Assembly (NCBI GenBank): GCA_039920165.1
Contig: JBDSEG010000173.1
Location: 1 to 43,364, forward strand
From: JBDSEG01 sp039920165
GTDB taxonomy: Bacteria > Pseudomonadota > Gammaproteobacteria > Burkholderiales > Burkholderiaceae_C
Length of the DNA stretch: 43,364 nt
Direction of reading: 5' to 3'
The notes under the pieces are model-generated. The model had not been told where the DNA came from. It saw only the letters and a list, made by a program, of their open reading frames with translations, and made no database searches. The position numbers and the translations under genes are program-made. Numbering within the stretch: the first letter of the stretch is position 1; the number at the start of each line of letters is the position of its first letter. Shown here piece after piece: positions 1 to 8,702 of the stretch.

Positions 1-1497
1 TTCGCGCGCACGATCCTTCTCGGGCCGCAGCAGCCAGCCGCACATCATCGGCGTGGTGGTGAGCGAGATGACGAGCGAGATCACCACCGCCACCGAAAGC
101 GTGACGGCGAATTCGCGGAACAGCCGCCCGACCTGGCCGCCCATGAAAAGCAGCGGAATGAACACCGCGATCAGCGACAGGCTGATCGACAGCACCGTGA
201 AGCCGACCTCGCGCGCGCCGAGCAGCGCGGCTTCGAAGCGGTCCATGCCGCGTTCGATGTGGCGCGCGGTGTTCTCGAGGACAACGATCGCATCGTCGAC
301 GACGAAGCCGGTCGCGACCGTCAGCGCCATCAGGCTGAGGTTGTTCAGGCTGAAGCCGATCAGGACCATCACGCCGAGCGTGCCGAGCAGCGAGACCACG
401 GTCGCGACAGCCGGGATCAGCGTCGCGCGCGCGCTTCGCAGGAAGACGCCGACCACCAGCACGACCAGCGCGATCGAGATCAGCAGCGTGATCTCTATCT
501 CGCGCAGCGAAGCGCGGATCGAGTGGGTGCGGTCGGAGGCGACGTCGATCTTGATGTCGGCCGGCAATTGCGCGGCGAGCTGCGGCAAGAGCGCGCGCAC
601 GCCGTCAACGGTCTCGATCACATTCGCGCCGGGCTGCGTCGTCACGAGAACGATCACCGCCGGGTTGCCGTTGAACAGGCCGAGCGTTCGCACGTCTTCC
701 GGGCCGTCGGTCACGCTCGCGATATCGGACAGGCGCACCGCCGCGCCGTCGCGCCAGGCGACGATCAGGCCGCGGTAGTCCTCGGCCCGGCGCCCGCCCG
801 TTCCGGTATAGATCTGCAGCCGGCGCGTATCGGATTCGATCGCGCCTTTCGGCCGGGTCGGGTTCGAGGCCTGGATCGCGGCGCGCACGTCTTCCAGCGG
901 AACGCCGAGCCGGTTCAGCGCCAGCAGGTTGAGGTCGACCCGCACCGCGGGCAGCGAGCCACCGCCGATCTCGACGTCGCCGACGCCGTCGACCTGCGCC
1001 ACCTTCTGCTGGACGATATTCGATACCGCCTCGTAGATCTGCCCCGGGGTGCGGCTCGGCGACGTGAGGGCGAGGATGAGGACCGGCGACGCCGACGGGT
1101 TGGCCTTGCGGTAGGTCGGGTTGCTGCGCAGGGTCGAGGGCAGGTCGGCGCGGCTCGCATTGATGGCCGCCTGCACCTCGCGCGCCGCGGCGTCGATCTC
1201 GCGGTTCAGCTCGAACTGCAGGCTCACACGTGTCGATCCGCGCCCGCTCGACGAGGTCATCTCGTTGACCCCGGCGATCACGCCGAGGCGGCGCTCGAGC
1301 GGCGTTGCCACGCTCGACGCCATGGTCTGCGGGCTCGCGCCGGGGATGTTGGCCGAAACCGTGATCGCCGGGTAGTCGACCCGCGGCAGCGGTGCCACCG
1401 GCAGCACGAAGAAGGCGGCGATACCGGCGAGCGCGATGCCGATCGTCAGCAGAACCGTCGCGATCGGCCGGCGCACGAAGGGCTCGGACAGGTTCAT
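1..1497 (-). CDS. mdtC: RND multidrug efflux permease, MdtC-like (partial)
   Basis: This is the second inner-membrane permease of a tripartite RND drug/proton antiporter. The visible part is the first 499 codons; the 3' end lies beyond the left edge. The N-terminus has the RND transmembrane helix with RRPIATVLL, followed by the porter-domain motif PGASPQTMASSVATPLERRL, which matches E. coli MdtC better than MdtB. Near the end of the visible part, TM4 carries the proton-relay pair in VATGFVVDDAIVVLEN. The ATG at 1497 lies 7 bases after the mdtB stop, so the two are probably translated from one mRNA. In E. coli MdtB and MdtC form a heterotrimer, and the same is inferred here. Substrates cannot be read from the sequence. 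Confidence 0.95.
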   Translation of the reverse strand, partial: MNLSEPFVRRPIATVLLTIGIALAGIAAFFVLPVAPLPRVDYPAITVSANIPGASPQTMASSVATPLERRLGVIAGVNEMTSSSGRGSTRVSLQFELNREIDAAAREVQAAINASRADLPSTLRSNPTYRKANPSASPVLILALTSPSRTPGQIYEAVSNIVQQKVAQVDGVGDVEIGGGSLPAVRVDLNLLALNRLGVPLEDVRAAIQASNPTRPKGAIESDTRRLQIYTGTGGRRAEDYRGLIVAWRDGAAVRLSDIASVTDGPEDVRTLGLFNGNPAVIVLVTTQPGANVIETVDGVRALLPQLAAQLPADIKIDVASDRTHSIRASLREIEITLLISIALVVLVVGVFLRSARATLIPAVATVVSLLGTLGVMVLIGFSLNNLSLMALTVATGFVVDDAIVVLENTARHIERGMDRFEAALLGAREVGFTVLSISLSLIAVFIPLLFMGGQVGRLFREFAVTLSVAVVISLVISLTTTPMMCGWLLRPEKDRARE

Positions 1498-1504
1498 CGA
1501 GCGC

Positions 1505-4500
1505 TCAGGAAGGGGCCGCCGCCGTCTTGCCGCGCAGCCGCTCGCCCAGGCGGTCGAAGGCGAGGTAGATGACCGGCGTGGTGAACAGGGTGAGCATCTG
1601 GCTCACGATCAGCCCGCCGAAGATCGCCAGGCCGAGCGGGCGGCGCAACTCGGCGCCGTCGCCCCAGCCGAGCATCAGCGGCAACGCCGCAAAAAGCGCC
1701 GCAAACGTCGTCATCAGGATCGGCCGCAAGCGCATCAGCGCGGCCTGGTGGATCGCTTCCTGCGCTGTCTTGTGGGCGTGCCGCTCGGCGTCGATCGCGA
1801 AGTCGATCATCATGATCGCGTTCTTCTTGACGATGCCGATCAGCAGGATGATGCCGATGATCCCGATCACGCCGAGATCGTGGCCGCCGATCAGCAGCGC
1901 GAGCAGCGCGCCCACGCCGGCCGAGGGCAGCGTCGACAGGATCGTCAGCGGGTGCACGAAGCTCTCGTACAGCACGCCGAGCACGATATAGACGCACACC
2001 ACCGCGGCGAGGATCAGCCAGAGCTGGTTCGCGAGCGAGTTCTCGTAGGCACCCGCCGCGCCGAGGAAGGTCATGCTCACGCTGGCCGGCAGCGCGATCT
2101 CTTTCGCGGCTGCGCGGATCGCATCGACGGCGCGGCCGAGCGAGACGCCCGGGGCGGTATCGAAGCCGATCGTGGTCGCCGGATATTGCGCGACGTGCGT
2201 CACCTGCAGCGGCGCTTCGATCTCGCGGATGCGCGCGATCGCCGAGAGCGGCGTCGCCTCGCCGCTGCTCGTCATGACGTGCAGGTTGCCGAGCAGCGCG
2301 GGGCTGGACAGTCCCTCGGGCCGCGCCTCGAGGATCACGCGGTACTGGTTGGTCTCGGTGAAGATGGTCGAGACGATGCGCTGGCCGAATGCGCTGTACA
2401 GCGCATCGTCGATCGCGGAGGCGCTGATGCCGAGGCGCGACGCCGTATCGCGGTCGATCGACACCTGCACCGCCGCACCGCGCTCGTTCGCATTCGATGT
2501 CGCAGCGCGCAGCACGTTGACGCTTTGCAGTCGCTGCGTGAGGCGGGTCGCCCAGTCGGCAACGGTGGCGTCGTCGGCACCTTCGATCGAGACCCGGTAC
2601 GGTGTCGGCCCGGTCTCGGCATCGATGGTCAGGTCCTGCGTCGGCTGCAGATAAACCGTGACGCCGGCGATCTTCGACAGCCGCTCGCGCAAGCGCTCGG
2701 TGATCGACTGTGCGCTGCCGCTGCGCCCTGGCCGCAGGTTGATCAGCATGCGGCCGTTGTGCAGCACGGTGTTGTTGGCTGCGTCCACGCCGACGAAGGA
2801 AGCCAGATTCTCGACCGCCGGGTCTTCCAGCAGCAGCCGCGCTGCCTCCTGCTGCAGCGCCGCCATGCGCGCGAAGCTCACCGACTGCGCAGTCTCGATG
2901 CGCGCCTGCAGCTGGCCGGTATCCTGGGTCGGGAACAGTCCCTTCGGAATCACGATGTACAGGAACACCGTCAGCGCGAAGGTGGCCAGGGCGATCCACA
3001 GCGTTAAAGTCTGGCGTGCCAGCACCCACTGCAGGCCGTAGTCGTACTGCGCGACGATGCGGTCGAAGCGCATCTGCATCCACTGGCCGAAGCGGTTCGG
3101 TGTCTCCTCGCGGCGCAGCCAGCGCGCCGCCATCATGGGCACCAGCGTCAGCGATACGACGGCCGAGATCAGGATGGTGATCGACAGCGTGACCGCGAAT
3201 TCGCGGAACAGCCGCCCGACCACGTCGCCCATGAACAGCAGCGGGATCAACACCGCGATGAGCGAGACCGTGAGCGAGACGATGGTGAAGCCGATCTGCT
3301 TGGCGCCCTTGAGCGCGGCCGCTATCGGCGCCTCGCCCTCCTCGATGTAGCGGGAGATGTTCTCGATCATGACGATCGCGTCGTCGACCACGAAGCCGGT
3401 CGCGATCGTCAGCGCCATCAGGCTCAGGTTGTTCAGGCTGTAGCCGAGCAGGTACATCGCGCCGCAGGTACCGATGAGCGAGATTGGCACCGCCAGGCTC
3501 GCGATCACGGTCGCGCGCAGGCTGTGCAGGAAGGCGAACATGACGAGCACGACCATCACCACGGCAAGTACCAGCTCCATCTCGACATGCTCGACCGACG
3601 AGCGGATGCCGGTCGTGCGGTCGGAGAGCACGTCGACCCGGACCGATCCCGGCAAGGCCGCCTGCAGTTCGGGCAGGCGCTTCTTGATCGCATCGACGGT
3701 GGCGATCACGTTCGCACCCGGCTGGCGCTGCACGTTGACGATGATGGCCGGCTTGTGCAGCGATGCGACACCGGCGCAGCGCGACGCGCCTTGCGCATCG
3801 GAGGCGACGCCGCAGTTCCAGCCCGCATACGCGCCGAGTTGCGAGTTCTCGGCGCTGTCGACCACGCGCGCCACGTCCGACAGGCGCACCGGCGCGCCGT
3901 TCTTGAAGGTGACGATGAGCTTGCGGTAGTCGTCCACCGTGAGCAGCTGGTCGTTCGCATTGATCGTGTACGAGCGGCTCGGTCCCTCGAAGCTGCCCTT
4001 CGCGCTGTTGGCATTCGCCGCCGTGATGGCGCTGCGCAGCGTGTCCAGTCCCAGGCCGTACGACGCCAGCGCCTGTGTATCGGCCTGGATCCGCACCGCC
4101 GGCCGCTGCCCGCCGGCGAGCGTCACCAGCCCGACGCCCGAGACCTGGCTGATCTTCAGCGCGAGGCGTGTCGACACCAGGTTCTGCACCTCGGTCAGCG
4201 GCAGCGTGTCGGAGGTGATGGCGAGCGTGAGCACCGGCGCATCGGCCGGATTGACCTTGGCATAGACCGGTGGGCCGGGGAGGTCGGCGGGCAGCGTCGA
4301 CGTGGCGGCGTTGATCGCGGCCTGCACCTCCTGCTCGGCCGAATCGATCGCCAAGCCGAGGTTGAACTGCAGCGTGACGATCGAGACCCCGGCCGCGCTG
4401 GTCGAGGCGAGGCGCTGCAGCCCGGCCATCTGGCCGAACTGTTTCTCCAGCGGCGCGGTCACGGTGCGCGACATCACGTCGGGGCTGCCGCCGGGGTACA

Positions 4501-4705
4501 GCGTCTGGACCTGGATTGTCGGGTAGTCGACCTGCGGCAGCGCCGACAGCGGCAGAAAGCGGAAGCCAACGATGCCGGCGAGGACGATCGCGATCATCAG
4601 CAGCGAGGTCGCGACCGGCCGCAGGAGGAACGGCCGCGACGGACTCAGTTCGCCAGCATCCGTGGCTTCGTCCTGCGGCGGCCGGCCGGCCGCAGCTTGC
4701 GTCAC
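1505..4705 (-). CDS. mdtB: RND multidrug efflux permease, MdtB-like
   Basis: This 1066-residue protein is full length for an RND transporter. It would sit in the inner membrane and export drugs by proton antiport together with MdtC, the MdtA adaptor and an outer-membrane channel not in view. Near-identity to E. coli MdtB is seen in the N-terminal RPVATSLLM helix, VDYPTIQVQTLYPGGSPDVM, KVNPADAPVLTLAITS, and the TM4 acidic pair in ATGFVVDDAIVMIENISRYIEEGE. The start is GTG and overlaps the mdtA stop as GTGA (4702-4705), so translational coupling is expected. A long overlapping reading frame covers the same DNA but has no recognisable motifs. Confidence 0.96.
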   Translation of the reverse strand: MTQAAAGRPPQDEATDAGELSPSRPFLLRPVATSLLMIAIVLAGIVGFRFLPLSALPQVDYPTIQVQTLYPGGSPDVMSRTVTAPLEKQFGQMAGLQRLASTSAAGVSIVTLQFNLGLAIDSAEQEVQAAINAATSTLPADLPGPPVYAKVNPADAPVLTLAITSDTLPLTEVQNLVSTRLALKISQVSGVGLVTLAGGQRPAVRIQADTQALASYGLGLDTLRSAITAANANSAKGSFEGPSRSYTINANDQLLTVDDYRKLIVTFKNGAPVRLSDVARVVDSAENSQLGAYAGWNCGVASDAQGASRCAGVASLHKPAIIVNVQRQPGANVIATVDAIKKRLPELQAALPGSVRVDVLSDRTTGIRSSVEHVEMELVLAVVMVVLVMFAFLHSLRATVIASLAVPISLIGTCGAMYLLGYSLNNLSLMALTIATGFVVDDAIVMIENISRYIEEGEAPIAAALKGAKQIGFTIVSLTVSLIAVLIPLLFMGDVVGRLFREFAVTLSITILISAVVSLTLVPMMAARWLRREETPNRFGQWMQMRFDRIVAQYDYGLQWVLARQTLTLWIALATFALTVFLYIVIPKGLFPTQDTGQLQARIETAQSVSFARMAALQQEAARLLLEDPAVENLASFVGVDAANNTVLHNGRMLINLRPGRSGSAQSITERLRERLSKIAGVTVYLQPTQDLTIDAETGPTPYRVSIEGADDATVADWATRLTQRLQSVNVLRAATSNANERGAAVQVSIDRDTASRLGISASAIDDALYSAFGQRIVSTIFTETNQYRVILEARPEGLSSPALLGNLHVMTSSGEATPLSAIARIREIEAPLQVTHVAQYPATTIGFDTAPGVSLGRAVDAIRAAAKEIALPASVSMTFLGAAGAYENSLANQLWLILAAVVCVYIVLGVLYESFVHPLTILSTLPSAGVGALLALLIGGHDLGVIGIIGIILLIGIVKKNAIMMIDFAIDAERHAHKTAQEAIHQAALMRLRPILMTTFAALFAALPLMLGWGDGAELRRPLGLAIFGGLIVSQMLTLFTTPVIYLAFDRLGERLRGKTAAAPS

Positions 4706-6135
4706 GGCGCCGGCACCTCGCTGGCCCGCCGGCCGTAAGGCCGGCTGGCACCGTCGGACGGGCCGCGCGGACGGCTCGCGCCATCGGCCGAACCCTCGGT
4801 CGCCCGGCGTGCACCCGACGCGCCGTCGCCGCGTCGTCCTCCCGAGGCGCCACGCCCCGGCATGCCGGCCGCGCCAGAGGCAGCGCGTTCGCCCGGCAGC
4901 ACGACGCGGGCGCCGTCCTTCAACCGGTCCGCGCCTTCGGTGATGACGCGCTCGCCGGCTGCCACGCCCGACGCGATCACGACCTTGTCGCCCACCGCCT
5001 GCCCGGCCACGACCTTGCGCTGCAAGACGGTCTGGTCGTCCTGCAGCACGAAGACGAAATCGCTTTCGGCGCCGTGGCGCAGCGCTGACGTCGGCACCAC
5101 CACGGCGCCGGCGAGCGTATCCAGCAGGAGCCGCACATTGACGAACTGGCTCGGAAAGAGCGCGCCCTGCGCATTCGGAAACCGCGCTTTTGCGCGCACC
5201 GTGCCGGTCTGCGTATCGGCCTGGTTGTTCAGGGTCGAGAAGCTGCCACGGTCGAGCTCGCTCGTGCGGTTGCGGTCGAGCACCGTGACCGGCAGCGCGG
5301 CGCCTGCTGCGACGCGGCGCTGCACTTCCGGAACGCGGTCCTGCGGCAGCGCGAATTCGACATCGATTGGCGCGAGACGCGTGATCACGGCGATGCCGTT
5401 AGCGTCACCGGCCGAGACCACGTTGCCCACATCGACCGTGCGCAGTCCGACCCGCCCGGCGATCGGCGCGACGACGCGCGTGTAGCCCAGGTTCAGGCGT
5501 GCCGTGCCTTCGCTGCCCTGGCCGGAGATCACGCTGCCCTCGAGCTGCTTGACGAGCGCGGCCTGGGTATCGACATCCTGGCGCGCGATCGAGTCCTGCT
5601 TCCACAGCGTCTCGTAGCGCTTGAGCGTGAGGCGCGCGTTGTCGAGCTGCGCCTGGTCGCGCAGGCGCGCGCCCTGCGCCTGCATGAGCGACATCTCGAA
5701 CGGCCGTGCATCGATCTCGGCCAGCAGCTGGCCCGCCTTGACGAGCTGGCCTTCCTCGAAGCGTACCGATTTCATCGTGCCCGAGACCTGCGGGCGCACC
5801 GTCACCGTGGCCGATGGCGTGACCGTTCCCAGGGCGTCGATCAGGACCGGCACGTCCATGCGCTCGGCGACGGCGACGCCGACAGTCGTCGCCGGAGCGC
5901 GGCGCCCGCCGGGGCCGCCCGCGGCGCCGCCCGGACGGGCGCCGGACGCGGCACCTGCGCCCATCGCCCCGCCGCCAGCGGCCGGATGCGTGAGGTACCA
6001 CGCGAGCGCGCCCAGCGCCGCCAGCGCAACGACCGCGATCGCGCTGCCGAGCCAACGGCGCGGAGGTCGGGGCGCGGCTGGTGCGCTGGCGCCAGTCTGC
6101 GAAGGCGGGGAAGAAGGCGGGACGGGCGTGGGCAT
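4702..6135 (-). CDS. mdtA: RND efflux periplasmic adaptor, MdtA-like
   Basis: This is the membrane-fusion protein (477 aa) that links the permeases to an outer-membrane channel. It has a proline-rich cytoplasmic start, one membrane anchor at about residues 28-46, and a Gly/Ala-rich linker. The adaptor body follows: the lipoyl half-motifs TVRPQVSGTMKSVRFEEGQLVKAG and TRVVAPIAGRVGLRTVDVGN flank a coiled-coil hairpin, with beta-barrel and membrane-proximal domains after them. The last ~60 residues are an unusual low-complexity Gly/Ser/Arg tail with repeated DGASRP units, absent from E. coli MdtA as I recall it. It is the first gene of the operon and diverges from the adenine deaminase gene. No good Shine-Dalgarno sequence precedes the ATG. 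Confidence 0.93.
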   Translation of the reverse strand: MPTPVPPSSPPSQTGASAPAAPRPPRRWLGSAIAVVALAALGALAWYLTHPAAGGGAMGAGAASGARPGGAAGGPGGRRAPATTVGVAVAERMDVPVLIDALGTVTPSATVTVRPQVSGTMKSVRFEEGQLVKAGQLLAEIDARPFEMSLMQAQGARLRDQAQLDNARLTLKRYETLWKQDSIARQDVDTQAALVKQLEGSVISGQGSEGTARLNLGYTRVVAPIAGRVGLRTVDVGNVVSAGDANGIAVITRLAPIDVEFALPQDRVPEVQRRVAAGAALPVTVLDRNRTSELDRGSFSTLNNQADTQTGTVRAKARFPNAQGALFPSQFVNVRLLLDTLAGAVVVPTSALRHGAESDFVFVLQDDQTVLQRKVVAGQAVGDKVVIASGVAAGERVITEGADRLKDGARVVLPGERAASGAAGMPGRGASGGRRGDGASGARRATEGSADGASRPRGPSDGASRPYGRRASEVPAP

Positions 6136-6375
6136 CGTAGGGGGCGGCTCGTGAAGGCGGGTGCTGCACGGCCGTGCGCGCGACTGCCGGCAGCACCCGC
6201 ATTTGCCGCAAGTCTCGCGCCAGCGTGTGTCCGCCCGGCTGCTCGGCGGTCAAGCGATGTAAACCCACGCAGCGAAACCGATTTTGCCCGTGGCGTCGCG
6301 AACGCGCCGGACCGGGGCAATGACGCCTGTGCCGGATCGCTCGGCACAATGGCGCGCCACGCTTCGAGGACCGCC
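6136..6375. other. Divergent intergenic region between mdtA and the deaminase gene
   Basis: These 240 bases must hold the promoters of both divergent transcripts. On the plus strand a CACAAT (6344-6349) and a GAGGA Shine-Dalgarno element (6366-6370) precede the deaminase ATG. On the minus strand a TTGACC reads from about 6257, but I see no convincing -10 partner. No regulator gene or clear operator palindrome was found. Confidence 0.4.
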
Positions 6376-7428
6376 ATGCCCGACCGACCCGCATCGATCG
6401 ACGCCCTGCCGCGCGAACGCCTGCCCGCGCTGCTGCGCGCCATGCCCAAGGCCGAGCTGCACATGCACATCGAAGGTTCGCTCGAGCCCGAGCTGATCTT
6501 CGCGCTCGCGCAGCGCAACCGGGTCGCGCTGCCCTATGCGGATGTCGACGCACTGCGCGCGGCGTATGCGTTCACCGACCTGCAAACCTTTCTCGACATC
6601 TACTACGCCGGCGCGAGCGTGCTGCTGAACGAGGCCGATTTTTACGAGATGGGGATGGCGTATTTCCGGCGTGCCGCGGCCGACCACGTGGTCCACGCCG
6701 AGATCTTCTTCGACCCGCAGACGCACACCGACCGCGGGGTGCCGATCGGCGTCGTGATCGACGGCTTGCACCGCGCCTGCGAGACAGCGCAGCGCGAACT
6801 CGGCGTGAGCGCGCTGCTCATCCTGTGCTTTCTGCGCCATCTGAGCGAAGACGCGGCGCTGGCCACGCTGGATGCCGCGCTGCCGTACCGCGCCAAGTTC
6901 ATCGGCATCGGCCTGGACAGCAGCGAGCGCGGCCACCCGCCGGAAAAATTTGCCCGCGTCTTCGTGCGTGCCGGCGAGCTCGGTCTGCACCGCGTCGCCC
7001 ACGCCGGCGAGGAAGGTCCGGCGGCCTATATCGAAAGCGCGCTCGACGTGCTGAAGGTTGAGCGCATCGACCACGGCGTGCGCTGCCTGGAAGACCCGGC
7101 GCTGGTCGCACGGCTGGCGCGCGAGCGCGTTCCGCTCACCGTGTGCCCGCTGTCCAACGTCAAGCTGTGCGTCTATCCCGCGCTGGCACAGCATCGCATC
7201 AAGGAACTGCTGGACGCCGGCCTGTGCGTGACGATCAATTCCGACGACCCGGCGTATTTCGGCGGCTATGTCAATGCCAACTACCTCGAGACCTTCGCCG
7301 CGCTGCCGCAGCTGACCGCGCAGCATGCGTGGCAGCTCGCCGCGAACAGCTTCGAGGCCAGCTTTGCCAGCGACGCGCACAAGGCGAGGTGGCGCGGCGC
7401 GCTCGAGCGTGCTTTCGATGCCGCCTGA
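6376..7428 (+). CDS. Adenosine deaminase-family enzyme, probably adenine deaminase (type 2)
   Basis: This metal-dependent amidohydrolase (350 aa) would convert adenine to hypoxanthine, or adenosine to inosine. The metal motif is KAELHMHIEGSLEPEL at residues ~25-40. A second metal His is in HAGEEGP, and the catalytic Asp pair is in TINSDDPAYFGGY. The combination CPLSNVKLCVY plus NSDDPAYFGGY is characteristic of the adenine deaminase subgroup (the Pseudomonas PA0148/yeast Aah1 type) rather than classical adenosine deaminase, so adenine is the favoured substrate. The start is the ATG at 6376 with GAGGA six bases upstream; the frame stays open further upstream without family similarity. An MFS transporter gene follows after 3 bases. 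Confidence 0.9.
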   Translation: MPDRPASIDALPRERLPALLRAMPKAELHMHIEGSLEPELIFALAQRNRVALPYADVDALRAAYAFTDLQTFLDIYYAGASVLLNEADFYEMGMAYFRRAAADHVVHAEIFFDPQTHTDRGVPIGVVIDGLHRACETAQRELGVSALLILCFLRHLSEDAALATLDAALPYRAKFIGIGLDSSERGHPPEKFARVFVRAGELGLHRVAHAGEEGPAAYIESALDVLKVERIDHGVRCLEDPALVARLARERVPLTVCPLSNVKLCVYPALAQHRIKELLDAGLCVTINSDDPAYFGGYVNANYLETFAALPQLTAQHAWQLAANSFEASFASDAHKARWRGALERAFDAA

Positions 7429-7431
7429 GGC

Positions 7432-8589
7432 GTGACAGCCGTCGCCGCCGCGGCGCCGCCGGCCGCCTTGCGCAGCGCGCGCCTGCAGTTCGCCGCGCTC
7501 GGCATGGTGGCGGGAACCTGGGGCGCGCACATCCCGTCGGTGCAACAGGCGCACGGGCTCAACGCGGCGCGCCTGTCGTTGGTGCTGTTCGCGGCAGCAC
7601 TCGGTTGCGTAGCGACGCTGTGGTTCGCCGGCGCTGCGGTCGCCCGCTTCGGCATCCGGCGCTGCGCGCGCGTCGCGGCGCTGTCGATGACGTCGATGCT
7701 CGCGCTCGCGTTGGTCGTCCCCGGCCTGGCCGCGCTCATGCTGTGCGCGCTGCTGCTCGGCGCGGGCATGGCGATGTTCGACGTCTGCATCAACTGCGAA
7801 GGCGCCGAACTCGAACGCAGCGGCGGGCGTCGCGTGATGAGCCAGCTTCACGGCCTGTGGAGCGTCGGCGCGATGACCGGCGCGCTTGCCGCGGCGGCGC
7901 TGTTCGCCGCTGGCGTCGCGCCGCGCATACAGCTCGGCGCACTCGCGCTGACGATTGGCGCGACCCTGCTCGTGGCGACGCGCAGCATGCCGGGCGTGAT
8001 CACGCAAGGCGATGCCGCCGCGCCGCGCCGGACCTGGCCGACGCCGGCGCTGTGGCTGATCGGTGCGCTCGTCTTCGCGGGCATGACGGCCGAGGGGGCG
8101 ATGCACGACTGGACCGTGCTGTACCTCGCGCAGGAGCGCCACCTCGCGCCGTCGCCCGCGGCCATCGGCTATGCGGTGTTCAGCGTCGCCATGGCGCTGG
8201 CACGTTTCGCCGGTGATGCGCTGCGCGAGCGGGTCGGCGATACGCGACTGATTGTCGCGGGAGCGCTGCTGGCGGCGTCGTCGATGACGCTGGTGCTCAT
8301 CGCGCCGGCGCTGGCCCTCGCATTCGCCGGGCTGGCGCTCGTCGGCGCCGGCGTCGCACCGATCGCGCCCATCCTCTACAACGCCGCCGCGCGCCGCGGC
8401 GGCACACAGCCGGCCGCTGCGATCGCCGCGGTGACCGCGATCGGCTACGGCGGCCTGATGCTCGGCCCGCCGCTGGTCGGCGTGATCGCGCAATCCGCTT
8501 CGCTCACGCTCGCGCTCGCCGTCGCCGTGATCGGCCCGGCGCTCGCCCTCGCGGTTGGCGCGCGGCTGCTCGAACGACATATCGGTTGA
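7432..8589 (+). CDS. MFS transporter, YbjJ-like
   Basis: This 385-residue integral membrane protein has about 12 hydrophobic segments and belongs to the major facilitator superfamily. It resembles E. coli YbjJ in the N-terminal half: W-x-x-x-IPSVQ, then INCEGAELERSGG and SQLHGLWSVGAMTGA, which match the YbjJ N-EGA-x-x-ER and MHGFYSLG motifs. The substrate is unknown. Sitting 3 bases after the deaminase stop, it may move purines, but this is inference from context. The chosen start is GTG at 7432 and probably depends on coupling to the upstream stop, since the only GAGG is too close to act as a normal ribosome site. An in-frame ATG lies further in at 7504. Confidence 0.85.
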   Translation: MTAVAAAAPPAALRSARLQFAALGMVAGTWGAHIPSVQQAHGLNAARLSLVLFAAALGCVATLWFAGAAVARFGIRRCARVAALSMTSMLALALVVPGLAALMLCALLLGAGMAMFDVCINCEGAELERSGGRRVMSQLHGLWSVGAMTGALAAAALFAAGVAPRIQLGALALTIGATLLVATRSMPGVITQGDAAAPRRTWPTPALWLIGALVFAGMTAEGAMHDWTVLYLAQERHLAPSPAAIGYAVFSVAMALARFAGDALRERVGDTRLIVAGALLAASSMTLVLIAPALALAFAGLALVGAGVAPIAPILYNAAARRGGTQPAAAIAAVTAIGYGGLMLGPPLVGVIAQSASLTLALAVAVIGPALALAVGARLLERHIG

Positions 8590-8634
8590 GGTCGCGCCCG
8601 CGCGGCACCTTGGCCGCCCTGCGACAATCACCCG

Positions 8635-8662
8635 ACCGCCTGCGTGCCCCCGCAGGCGGTTT
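8635..8662 (+). terminator. Hairpin, possible Rho-independent terminator
   Basis: A perfect 10-bp stem (8635-8644 with 8651-8660) and a 6-base loop are followed by only a short T run (TTT, then TTGCC). It lies 45 bases after the MFS stop and 40 bases before the next gene, where it could end the deaminase-MFS transcript. Confidence 0.55.
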
Positions 8663-8702
8663 GCCTTTGCGCATCCGTTTCGGGGCCATGTAGAGGAACA
8701 CC

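Noticed and set aside
1494..4853. 1119-codon minus-strand frame overlapping mdtB
   Set aside because: Same strand, different frame from MdtB; composition is that of a frameshifted translation, with no RND motifs.
6250..8631. 793-codon minus-strand frame across the deaminase and MFS genes
   Set aside because: Low-complexity Arg/Ala/His composition and no motifs; the plus-strand genes are well supported.
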